This document shows, piece after piece, positions 49,001 to 58,419 of a DNA stretch of 64,000 nucleotides. This stretch comes from Rhynchonema sp. JSB1_4 (taxonomy: Eukaryota > Nematoda > Chromadorea > Monhysterida > Xyalidae). Where the stretch lies: the NCBI GenBank assembly GCA_030248065.1, contig JASAMV010001839.1, forward strand, positions 85,506 through 149,505, in the 5' to 3' direction. Made by a program: the position numbers and the translations under genes. The notes below the pieces were generated by a model, which had not been told where the DNA came from, made no database searches, and saw only the letters and a program-made list of their open reading frames with translations. Position 1 is the first letter of the stretch, and each line of letters opens with the position of its first letter.

Positions 49001-49560
49001 CTAAACAAGCACTGGATAAAAATAATTTTTCAAAACGGAACAAGCACTATAGATAAAAATGACTTTTTGGATTCGGCCCCTCCCTTGGCCAAAAGCTGGA
49101 TCCGCCACTGGGCTGTGATCAGATAAACGCGGAACAGTGTTTCGGCGCACCGCAATTCTTCGTTTGTCTGATCACCTTTTTGCCAAGAGCCACGGTTCGG
49201 TCGGCAGTCAATGTTCTGCTTACGGTCTCAGCACGCTGGTTTGTGTCTTATCATCTCCCCAACAGGGGTATTTCCGTGCCAGGTGATCAGACACTAGATG
49301 CCGTCTTTCCAGGAAACTCATACATACATATAATGCTGCCTTGGCAAAAAACCATATGTATCGACTTTCAGTGTTTCCAAACAAAACAGAAATGTTTATG
49401 GTATCAATATGACCCAACTTGTAGTCCATCAGTGCCCACACTGCCCCTGGGTCTTGTGCAACTGCCAACTATCGGTTCGGCACCCAAACACGCGCGCAGT
49501 GCTACCGAACTTGGACAGGTCGCTGGTGAAAGGTGGGTGACACAAAAAAGGCTGTGTTGA
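46059..49560 (+). CDS. Tob/BTG (anti-proliferative) family protein
   Basis: Well-supported exons are 46059-46130, 46733-46814, 47046-47176, 47550-47651, 47707-47758, 47974-48132, 48411-48502, 48741-48931; phases agree. The end (a piece near 49190-49235, then about 49390-49560 ending KRLC-stop) is uncertain and may need an alternative donor at about 48943. The BTG domain runs over the first four exons: MFAEIRECVDFLCSFLYNRL, VDLLAEQLANRLLHKYQQHW, VFRDSADAIYQNL, then LPTELTLWVNPGSVSYQIG. A Tob-like downstream motif follows (TSTRFGSSKLKR; vertebrate Tob has a TKFGSTKMK-like segment), then a Gln/Pro/Ser-rich tail. Family members recruit the CCR4-NOT deadenylase to mRNAs and restrain proliferation; the C. 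elegans relative FOG-3 acts in germ-cell sex determination. Which of the two this corresponds to I cannot say. Confidence 0.82.
46314..46483. mobile_element. TATAGTCC inverted-repeat MITE (copy 1), in Tob intron 1
   Basis: Left end TATAGTCCGACCATCAGC with TCATGAGACG just inside; right end CGTCTCATGAGC, then ACTGGACTATA. The interior TTCCACGTGTTTGG and AGAAAGAGAAG also recur, altered, in the related elements at 55355-56479 and 59557-59918. About 170 bp, non-coding. Confidence 0.8.
48547..48593. repeat. Short palindrome CTTGTTATCATGCCC..GGGCATGATAACAAG
   Basis: A nearly perfect 46-bp palindrome in a Tob intron. Half-copies recur at about 51691-51706 and 52957-52971 (GGGCATGATAACA), and related GATAACAAG/GACAACAAGGGTG pieces occur near 41610 and 47265. 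Probably the end-to-end remnant of a dispersed element. Confidence 0.7.
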
Positions 49561-50938
49561 GCTTATACAAAGGCTTAGGTTTCTTTCCTACGAGACATTT
49601 TTGATATTGTTATTTATTATTGACCTATATATAAATGGTATTTAGATATTTTGCATCAGAACAGGCGGTACAATGCTTTTATTGTGGATGCGTTAAGCAG
49701 AATCAATGTCATTTATAGATTAGGGGATGTGACTGGTTGATGTTTCAAAAATACAAGTCGCAACCGCACTTGGGAAAATAATTTTAGCCAATAGAACAAA
49801 CAGAAACAGGAAAAGCAAAAGACTGCTTCGATTGGTTGATGTTTAATTCAGTGACAACTCGTACGACGTGATGTTGCTGCCGAGTGCGCGAAACTGGCAC
49901 CAAATCTGGCCGAGTGAACAGAAAAAAGTGCGAATTTTCCTAATTTTTGTTCCTATCGAATTTGATTTTTCATTACTAACACTTTCGTTATCAAACTTGC
50001 AACAAAAGTTTTCCAACTTTTCTAGCCAGTGACGAAAACGAAAAGCAGCGACCAAAATGCACTTCTGAACTGAGAATCTGGCCAAAACAAAACAAAACTA
50101 AGATAATTTTCACACGGCATTTTTATTGCATTTACACGCCTGCTATACCCGTTTGAGCAATTTTATTTTTGAGCGTAGCCAGTGTTTCTTATAACCGCTT
50201 GTACAGATGAACAACTGCCTGTTTTAACAGAATTTGTCATGATTTTTTACACGAATATGAAAATTACAACAGTGGGTTGCAGCTCTTTTGACAGAATTTT
50301 TTAGGAAATATAGGTATGTTAAGTGATTTATCGAATGTTGTAAACTGAAAGTTGATTTGGCTTAGGATAAGCAAGTAAGGTGACTGAGCGCCCTAAGACT
50401 ATCGAACCCTGGCGAAAATACTTCTGCTTTTCGCGTGTCTGCTTTTTGTGGCTTTTAAGTTCAACTTAAACATTTTCGCTCTCGTACCCTTCGGGCGCCT
50501 AAGTAAGACTTCGGTTGTTGTGATTTTGTTATTAGGATTATGATACAGTGTAGACAGATGCAGATTTAGTAGAAAATTTGGTGATTTTTCAATGTTTGTG
50601 CCGTGCCAAAATCTCAAGAGCACAGCGTGCGTGATAAAATGATACTGATTAAAAAACTGATCATCGCTGTCCTTTTGCAATTGCAGCGTGTGGAAAACCG
50701 ACTTTAGTATATTCAGTCGCACGTAATCATAATATTTCAATAAAAGGCTCCGGGTACATATTTCTATATTTCGATTTCTAAAACCATTTCTAAAAAATGA
50801 ATCTCCTTGAAGTTTTCCTTGTCGGAGCATTTTGCTGTTTAATCAGGGAACAAAACATAGTGGATTTCTTCGAACATTGCTTCAGCTTTTTCTTACAAAA
50901 AATACTATCGCCTGATTGAAACATCAGTTAACATTCAG
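49561..50938. other. Region between convergent Tob and GNAT genes
   Basis: About 1.4 kb with TGATGTTTCA at 49738-49747 and a truncated relative at about 49829. A 143-codon minus-strand open frame (50399-50830, ends RSIFARVR) has no domain I recognise and no clear splice partners, so it is not called as a gene. Confidence 0.5.
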
Positions 50939-53678
50939 GCATAGAGCAGGTGCCGGCAATCATCCACACTTTGGTACCATCGATCGTATCCTTGTCAAAT
51001 TCAACACTGCTGCTTCGTTCAAAGACACAGAACAGTGAGACACGGTCTTGATTGGCTGTGATGAAGTTTGAAATCACGCTGTTTTCCCGTTGAAATCTGA
51101 AAAGAATACTTTGATTTTCCATTGTGGTCGTCTGAAATCGTCAACACTGGTCGTAAACTTAGGCCACAGGACACGTGTGCTACGTGCACATTATAGTTTT
51201 TGTTACGTGCATTTGATGCCGCGCGACATGACACATACCAAAGCAGCCTCTAATGAGCGAGAGAAATGACTAATGATTGTAACATGACATAGGGCGGCAT
51301 TTTCGAAACGGTGTAAAGCTCAGTTGGGTGTAAAGATCGGTGTAAGCTCGGTCGAAAGCTCGGTCGGTGTCAGCTCGGTGTAAACATGAAACATTCCACG
51401 TTAACAGCAGGCAATGTTTCATGTTTACACCGAGCTGACACCGACCGAGCTTTCGATTGAGGTTACACCGACCTTTACACCCAACTCACCTTTACACCGT
51501 TTCGAAAATATCACCCATAGCGGCAAAGTTTATGTGGCCTATAATACAAGGTGGATATATACCGCGACGATCGAAGTTGATGACAGTCCGGTCTGAGTTG
51601 ACGACATTAGTGTGAGCCCAATTGTGGTTTGCAGAACAGCTGACAAACGTGGTACGGAAACAATTGGTAATGATTGAGATCGTGGTGACATGGGCATGAT
51701 AACAAGAATGACAGCGCTGCTGGTTTTTTACGAAATGAAACCTCACCTGAGCCACAACACCGATTGATCAGCGCCTCTCGTGCGTTGCCGGTCCAACATT
51801 CGTTGTGCGGCCAATTTCATTAGACACAATGAAGTGCGGAAATCATTCGCATAAAGTGGACCAATTCGCATTCGATCTGCGAACGAATAATGTTTCAGTT
51901 TGATTAAGTTGATTTGCTGCTATGCTCGTCAAAGTATGTAGCTACATATCTGTGTGGCCAATAGGTTTGGATAACGATTAGATGACTAAAAGTGGGCCCT
52001 CGGATAAAGTACTGGAAGTTTACTGACGAAGACCTGGTATTCCGCCCGTCTGTCGACAGTCAGGTCAATTTTTATGACGTGGATGAAAAATCATTTTTAC
52101 AAGTGCTTGTCTCTCCTTTGAAAACTTGTTTTTATCTAGAGCTTGTTCAAAGATTGGTCGCTACTCACAGTTAGAAGAATTAAGGGCCTGTGTTCCTTCT
52201 TTGCACTGGTCCAAGGGGGACGCTGCGTTTTGCGCTACCCCGCGGTCCCTCTCCCGGTACGCCCCGGTCTGTCGAAAAGGGATATCCGAAAACATTGCAC
52301 AATTCATTGCCCCAGGACTGACCAACAAGCAGCCTGTCACCCTTTTGATGTTTCAACGTTTGCAGTATCATGAACCCAATCAGGTCATGACCGGCGTTTC
52401 GTGCCACAAATGTTTCAAACACGTCCGTGTCGCATAAAAGTCGAAGGTCACGTTCACGGCTCCGCTTAGTGATACTAAATAGAAATAAATTCACCCTTGT
52501 GTTGGGTCACGTGACTATCTGGTGCATTCACACTGACGATGACCGGGTATACCGTCCGGTTTGTGAAATCAGGCCTACTGCAAGGTTTTTCACACGTGTT
52601 GTTGACCTCTTTCATGTTGACCTCTTTCATCCAGCTTAACATGAATAATCACAAACTTTTGATCAAATCGCAAAATATCCCCGAAATCCTTGTCTCTATC
52701 ATACAGATGACACAACACCGGTTCGGTAGTTTGGTGGTGTGGCTTTTCCAGCTCTTCAACAACGATGTGTAACAGATCAGCGCTGGGGATTGAGCAAAGT
52801 TGTGATGTTTCACCCGCGAATGGTGTGTACGTGGAACGGTATTTGGCCGTCTGGGGACCGACTGAAAAGACCAGTTTTTTTAGTCGTTTGTATAGGTTTG
52901 AAGGTGTGGCGATTACAAAGCCGTAAAGATTACCGCTCACTGGGCATTGTGGCTAATGGGCATGATAACATGTCAACCTGGGCGCCTTTGGTCTGGGAGA
53001 ATAGGTATCATTACGAGCAATCAAAAACACAAAATCTACAGCTTGAACAAGAAAACCTCATCGTATACTTGAATGTAGTGACACGAATTTGCCAGTGCCA
53101 CTCAAATTTTCCATCATTTTTTCAAACAGAGCTCTGGCCAGGCCTTGTTGTCGATATTTGGCCGATGTTACGATGGGCCCAACGTACGCGTATGAAACAT
53201 CAGGTGGGCTGCAGTAGCCGACCACGGATGCCAGTTCCCCTGAAGTAAGATTATTTCATAGTGTCGAAAATCTGTCCTTGAAAAATCAAAAATCTTGAAA
53301 AATCAAAATCTGCTGATCCCAAAGCTGTACTGTGCACACAAAAAATCCATGGCATTTCTTCGCACGGACAAGCGTTTCTGTTTCTGGGCGTTCTTCATCG
53401 TTCTCTAAACACACTATCCTTTTTTGGATGCCAAATAAAAACAAAAGTCTGTGCATATGGACCAAAGGTTGCCAAATGGACAAGGTAACCGCAGTGTTTA
53501 CACCTTCATCTGTTTTCACCACGAGAATATTGCAATATTCCAATTCACACATGAACATCCATTGCTCTTTGCTGAATGTTATCCAGGGCTCAAGGTCGAT
53601 CAGTTGGTCCCAAACTGCTCGTCGTTCACCCAGATCAACCAATTGATGGATTTGGAAATTCGAGGCCAGTTCAGGCAT
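50939..53678 (-). CDS. GNAT-superfamily N-acetyltransferase, two-domain nematode type
   Basis: Exons down the minus strand: 53678-53504, 53239-53069, 52939-52657, 52459-52341, 51876-51747, 51639-51563, with a last exon somewhere in 51150-50939; phases agree for the first six. Start ATG is at 53678 (MPELASNFQIHQLV). Exon 2 holds the acetyl-CoA-binding motif (RQQGLARALFEKMM, preceded by VGPIVTSAKY), and exon 3 the following strand and helix (FVIATPSNLYKRL). The second domain has DRDKDFGDILRFDQ, then TFVARNAGHDLIGFMIL, then RMRIGPLYANDFRTSLCL, matching the C-terminal acetyltransferase-like domain of this family. Substrate unknown. The 3' end is unresolved: the most protein-like last frame (VSLFCVFERSSSVEF to IAGTCSMPEC-stop) needs a phase that exon 6 does not offer. 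Two exons contain the TGATGTTTCA 10-mer. Confidence 0.68.
51292..51516. mobile_element. Palindromic MITE, family P (copy 4), in GNAT gene intron
   Basis: Termini GGGCGGCATTTTCGAAACGG and CGAAAATATCACCC; 3-bp duplication ATA (51289-51291 and 51517-51519). 225 bp. Confidence 0.9.
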
Positions 53679-55354
53679 TTTCCTTGCTTCGAGCGAGCTT
53701 TTTTTGCTAGTTTGAGACAAATGTTGACAAAACGGCTTTTTTCTTTCTTTTTCTTTCTTTACCTTATATGCAAAACTCTCTTATCAGCTTATTATTGTAT
53801 CAACAACCCCAACGAAAATAACGAATTACAACAGGTATACATACGAGTACTAAGGTGTGTTGGGTGGGTCGTTTGTTTCCTTCGCCAGTTTTGTTCTTGT
53901 TTCTCACAACGCTGAAAACAACGCTTTTGAAACTTCCGATCTGGGATAGCACCGTCTGCACTCTCTGCTCGTATAATAGCTTGCATGTGTGAATTAATCA
54001 CAAACTCACAGCACAGAAACCCCGTCTTCTAGGAAGGAATATTCATTTCCTCGTGAGTTTTAAAAACTTGTGTCTCATGCGCATGCTTGCAACTTTTAAT
54101 GCTGTGGGTACGTATTGTATTTGTGAGGGCCCGCAGTGCTTGTTTCAATGGCACATTGTGCAGAGGTACTCTAGTTTCCATTCATCTTATTCATCATCCA
54201 CAAGCTGATGTAATTTTAGTTTCTTCCGAGCTGTGCTGCACAATCCCTTGAAAGATTTATTATGACAAAACTCGCGTTTTTGACTTAGACTATGAACCAT
54301 GTACAGTACATCCGAACCATGTAGGTATACCCCTGTGTCTGCCGTTTCTTTAAATCTAAGTCATGCATAATGATCTTCCCAAGCATATCGATGTTGCAAA
54401 TAAAGCAGATTTGTTTGACACGCAAGGCCTAAACTTCGTTATCTCCAATGGCCGGCTTATGCATCGCTGGTTATGATGTTATGTATATAGCCTTCGAGCC
54501 ATGTTTAATCCCAGCACATGTTTTATGTGCGCGCAACTTTTTGTTGAGTTCGACAGTTATGAACTTTGTGTCTTTTCCACAAGTGACTGGATATATATTT
54601 CGCATTTTCTAGCGGGCACTGGGGAGACATTCCATAATGATTGCTGCTGGTGCTGTGCTAACCGCGTGCGCCTTTTGGACCCGGTATATGCGAAATCGAC
54701 TTTGAACTCTTCTGTATTCATCAGCTTACATGCGTAGCTGATGTTTCAAACGCAATTCACATGTAGGGCACAAGAAGACATTAAAGTAAACCCCAACCAC
54801 CCAGCACATGTAGGTAATGTACATAATGCTTTTCAAAAGTCCGGTTTGCAAATCCGGATCTGCCGCATTTCAAGAAAGCAGCCCAACAGAGCTTGTGAAG
54901 ACACAGCATCATGGTGTGTGGCTGCATGGAGAGAGAGCAGCAGCAGTTGTGGCAAGCAGCGCTTCATGTGTGTATTGATCACGCAGACATTGCACCGCGT
55001 CAAGCATAACAGGGCTGGCTTGTGCGAGCTTTACTTGGTGCCACTGATAAAGGGGCTTCTTTATTGCACCATGAGCAGCTTGTCGATGTCTACACTCGGC
55101 TTTGGGCACTAGAACGATTCGTCTTCAGGATGAGGACCTTTCTGGTTGGTGCTCAGAATGCTGATCTTTTTGAGATTCGCTATCTTCGTTGTTGCTAGAC
55201 TGAAATTCAAGTTTAGACCGTAAGCCAGAGCCCAACCCAGGGCGCACCGAAACGCCGCGGACCCAGCCAAACGAAGGCACCCAGACCCATGTAACCTCAT
55301 CATCGGGTATATATGTAATGTTCATGCGTGTCATGTGCCGTTGCTTGTTGTATA

Positions 55355-56479
55355 ATATTAAGTCCAACCAAAGAGCTCATGAGACGACTTTTTTGAAGTT
55401 GGCTTTGGCAGATCCAATAATGTTCCGATTCCACGTATTTCGAAAACGAAAGAAAGACAAACGCACGTATTTGGTAAAAACACGCTCTCCATCTCGGTGC
55501 GTAAATTCCCTTTTGATTCTCAAAACATTTGTGCGTTGAGCAACGTTACTGTTTGCGTAAGCACGAAGCAAATTGAGGTCAGCCAGCTGGAACTTGTCAT
55601 CATCCCTCTCGGCCCATCTCTTTCCTTTGTTTTCAAAACACGTGTAACCGGAGCCAGGGTTGGGCAAAAAAAAAAAATTTTTTTTTTTTTAAAAAAAAAT
55701 TTTTTTTTTTTTAAAAAAAAAAAGGTTTTTGAAAAAATTTTTTTTTAAAAAAAAAAAATTTTTTTTTTAAAATTTTTCGGGGGAACAAAATGTTCTAAAA
55801 CGTCCAAAAATGGCCTTTTTGGGGGTTATTTTTTGTCATTTTTTCTCAAGGGTCGAAAAATTTTCTTCACAAAATCACTTTTGGGGCATGTATTTGGTAT
55901 CTAAGATGCCCCAAATGATGTTATTATACCTCCCCGTGATACATGAGACACAGTATGCATGTACTTACATGGTACTTTGATGTCATACCCCATCGGGTCG
56001 GTCATATACGACTGATTCAGCGACCCGACAAATATTTCTGCAGCTTATATTCTCAATTCTGTATGGTTTATGAGTGAATCTTGCTTATTCGACCACAAAC
56101 CGTTGTGTCTGATACCACAGAGCAGCAATCATAGGTCCATAACAAGTACAGACTGTTGGATCGCATCGAAATGACGTAAACACCCTTCATAAGTGATGCA
56201 AACCAAGTCACAAAAGTGACTTGTCAATTAAAGTTGCATTTTTTCGCGATTTTGCGCGTTTTTTAGGCAAATTTGGTAAAATTTCCCCGAATCTGAGACT
56301 TTTTAAAAAAAAAATTTTTTTTTTAAAAAAAAAATTTTTTTTTTAAAAAAAAAACTTGTTTAAAAAAAAAATTTTTTTTTCCAACCCTGACCGGAGCATT
56401 GAATCATGAATGTGAGTGTTATTGAATCTGCCCAAGCAAGCTTTACAAACGTGTCTCATGAGCTCGTGGTTGGGCTATA
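55355..56479. mobile_element. TATAGTCC-family inverted-repeat MITE (copy 2), interrupted by a hAT-like MITE
   Basis: Left end near 55355 (TTAAGTCCAACCAAAGAGC, TCATGAGACGAC). Right end near 56479 (GTCTCATGAGCTCGTGGTTG, GGCTATA). Without the 735-bp insert plus one TSD copy it would be about 380 bp, similar to the sister at 59557-59918. Shared interior: AACTTGTCATCATC and CGAAAACGAAAGAAAGAC-type sequence. Confidence 0.8.
55655..56389. mobile_element. hAT-like MITE (CAGGGTTGG family), copy 2, nested
   Basis: Termini CAGGGTTGG and CCAACCCTG with perfect 8-bp duplication ACCGGAGC (55647-55654 and 56390-56397). The interior matches the collagen-intron element (24273-24875) in opposite orientation. 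The ends carry alternating A and T runs. It inserted after the host TATAGTCC element was in place, giving relative ages. Confidence 0.92.
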
Positions 56480-57615
56480 CATGCTCTTGTGTCAGCTTTG
56501 CACACATTATAAACTCATGTACTGGCAAACGTGTGTCTGGAGCTAGTTTCACCCATATTGCGACTCCTATAACCCGCATGAAGCATACATATATCACTCT
56601 CCCTAACCGTGTTAGTCTCGCTGCATCTCTGTGGCCAAAGGTGTTTAACTTGGAGCGCTCTGTGTGCAAAAACAGCTCGCCCTCTCTCTCGGCAAGTGAG
56701 CTCTGCACAGGATCAATCTTCAGTTAAGGCAAAAGTTTTAAGTGTCTACAGTTATTTCCGCATAGACGTATATACCATACATTGCGTAATCTTGTGACAC
56801 TTCTAACCAACTGTTATTTGTTGGCGAAACATTACCTAGTCAGCCCCAAGATTGTGCCGCAACACTATAAGCCCGGCAATTTTACTTCTCACTTTGCAGA
56901 GATAATGCATGTAAGTTTCTGTTGTCATTGCAGGCCTGTTTTCTGAACAAAGCTTTTCCGTGTCAATTCAGGTTCAGAAAATCGAATGTCTTTCAGTTAT
57001 TCCCGCGAGGATCCGAAACCAGTGCAAAATACATTAGCTTTCTCAGACAGAAACCTGCCACACACGCTTAGCAACGACGACCCTGTTCTTATGTAACGAA
57101 CAAAAAACTAATATTATCCACCTGCCTTTGCTTGTATTATAATGAACTTTTTTGCTTGTATAACAACGAAGCAATGTTCACAATGGGCCCGAAGGTCCCA
57201 TATCTGTTTCGGCTCAATGCTTCTGCCCGCCTGTCCAACCACGTCAAAATTGAAAAGATAAATGAAGTGTGTGTAAAATTTTAACTTTTAGTAATTAGTT
57301 TCTCGGATCCATGCTAACGGCGCGTCTCCTTTCATTTAAATATGTGAATGGCGGACTTACAACAACTGAAAGAAATTGCAGAGGCATTGGTTGATTTCAG
57401 AATACTTTGCAGGCCGCTATGAGAGAACGAGGCAAGGTGACTGATAACAGTTATGGTTTCAAATGCTTCGAATGCGAACCTTAGCATGTTTCAACCACAA
57501 CAAAAATAATTTCATGATATTGTTCATGCCAATACGCCATAAGCCCGAGAGAAAATAAAACGAAAGAATATTGGACATGAAATTCGACTGATTCGGTGGC
57601 TCACCTTGAAACTTC

Positions 57616-57680
<65 letters not shown>

Positions 57681-57681
57681 C
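57616..57681 (+). repeat. (CAA)n microsatellite, about 22 copies, just upstream of a start codon
   Basis: Uninterrupted CAA repeats end 8 nt before the ATG at 57689, so they probably lie in the 5' UTR of the next gene. Frames through it read poly-Gln, poly-Thr or poly-Leu and are not genes. Confidence 0.95.
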
Positions 57682-57688
57682 GCACAGA

Positions 57689-58419
57689 ATGGGTGCATGT
57701 CTGGGCAGGAACAGATCGAATGACGCCAACCAAGACAGTCAAATGCCGTCGCCGGCGGTGGGCGGATTGCAAAAAGGTCATTGTTTCAACAAACGACAGC
57801 AATACCCGGTTGTGAACGTTATCGAGCCGACCGCGTCGATATCAAACGCAAGATTCGAGGCCATCTCAAACGATCTACAGTTCGATGTCATATCGGGAAC
57901 TGATTCGGCAGGTGAACAAATTCACTCATGCTGTTGGTGCTTGTTTTGGCTTTGGGTACTCCTGATTTGTGCTCTGTCTTCAATTTCCGAATGCTGCAAT
58001 AGGTACTGTAAGATCTAATGGAAGTTATCGTTAGCGTAAGCTTTGAGAATCAGGGGCCAGCATTGATATTATAAAAACCTCGCACGAAGCACGAACGAAA
58101 GAACGGAAGGTTGAGGGCCCGACCGTCTCTATTTGGTCGTGCGCTATTAAGGCAGTCAATTTTGACCAAATCAAAGTTGTTTCATCACTTCGTAAGAACG
58201 CCGGCAAACTTTCGACAACCTGATCAAGCCAGATTAATTCATGGCATATTAACATTTTCATTAGATCCGTCAATGTACAATGTGCTGGACGAGAATGGTC
58301 ACGTGATCAGCTCGCGACAGCCGAAAGGCGTCGACTACGAGACCGATGACCAAATATCGAGGGCAACCGGTGCGATCATTATGACGGGCATGATGGACAA
58401 TCAAGATGATCGGAACTGA
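57689..58419 (+). CDS. Small protein with predicted N-terminal acylation signal
   Basis: Exons 57689-57911 and 58265-58419 (378 nt, 125 aa); the phase-1 junction is consistent. The protein starts MGACLGRNRSND. Gly at position 2 with Cys at position 4 is the pattern for N-myristoylation plus palmitoylation, which would anchor it to the inner face of membranes. The rest is hydrophilic, with no membrane span: PVVNVIEPTASISNARFE, then MYNVLDENGHVISSRQPKG, ending MMDNQDDRN. I do not recognise the family. Initiation upstream in the CAA repeat is possible in principle, but no in-frame ATG was seen there. Confidence 0.6.

Larger units (their letters stand above)
12423..54748. repeat. Dispersed 10-mer TGATGTTTCA, 18 exact copies
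   Basis: Plus strand at 12423, 25534, 29888, 42866, 44300, 47653, 49738, 52346, 52803, 54739. Minus strand at 13273, 23950, 23975, 25492, 27936, 39802, 50917, 53193. Flanks differ, apart from the pair in the arms of the 12.3-13.4 kb inverted repeat. Found in introns, intergenic DNA and at least three coding exons. Function unknown. Confidence 0.8.
53679..57615. other. Transposon-rich intergenic region
   Basis: About 3.9 kb upstream of the GNAT gene. It contains one TGATGTTTCA (54739-54748), the nested elements at 55355-56479, and otherwise unassigned sequence. Open frames such as 54741-55112 have no recognisable features. Confidence 0.5.

Noticed and set aside
50399..50830. 143-codon minus-strand frame
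   Set aside because: No signal peptide, domain, splice partner or upstream promoter that I can support; between two well-defined genes. Left unannotated.
57459..57698. Poly-Leu minus-strand frame
   Set aside because: Reverse translation of the CAA microsatellite.
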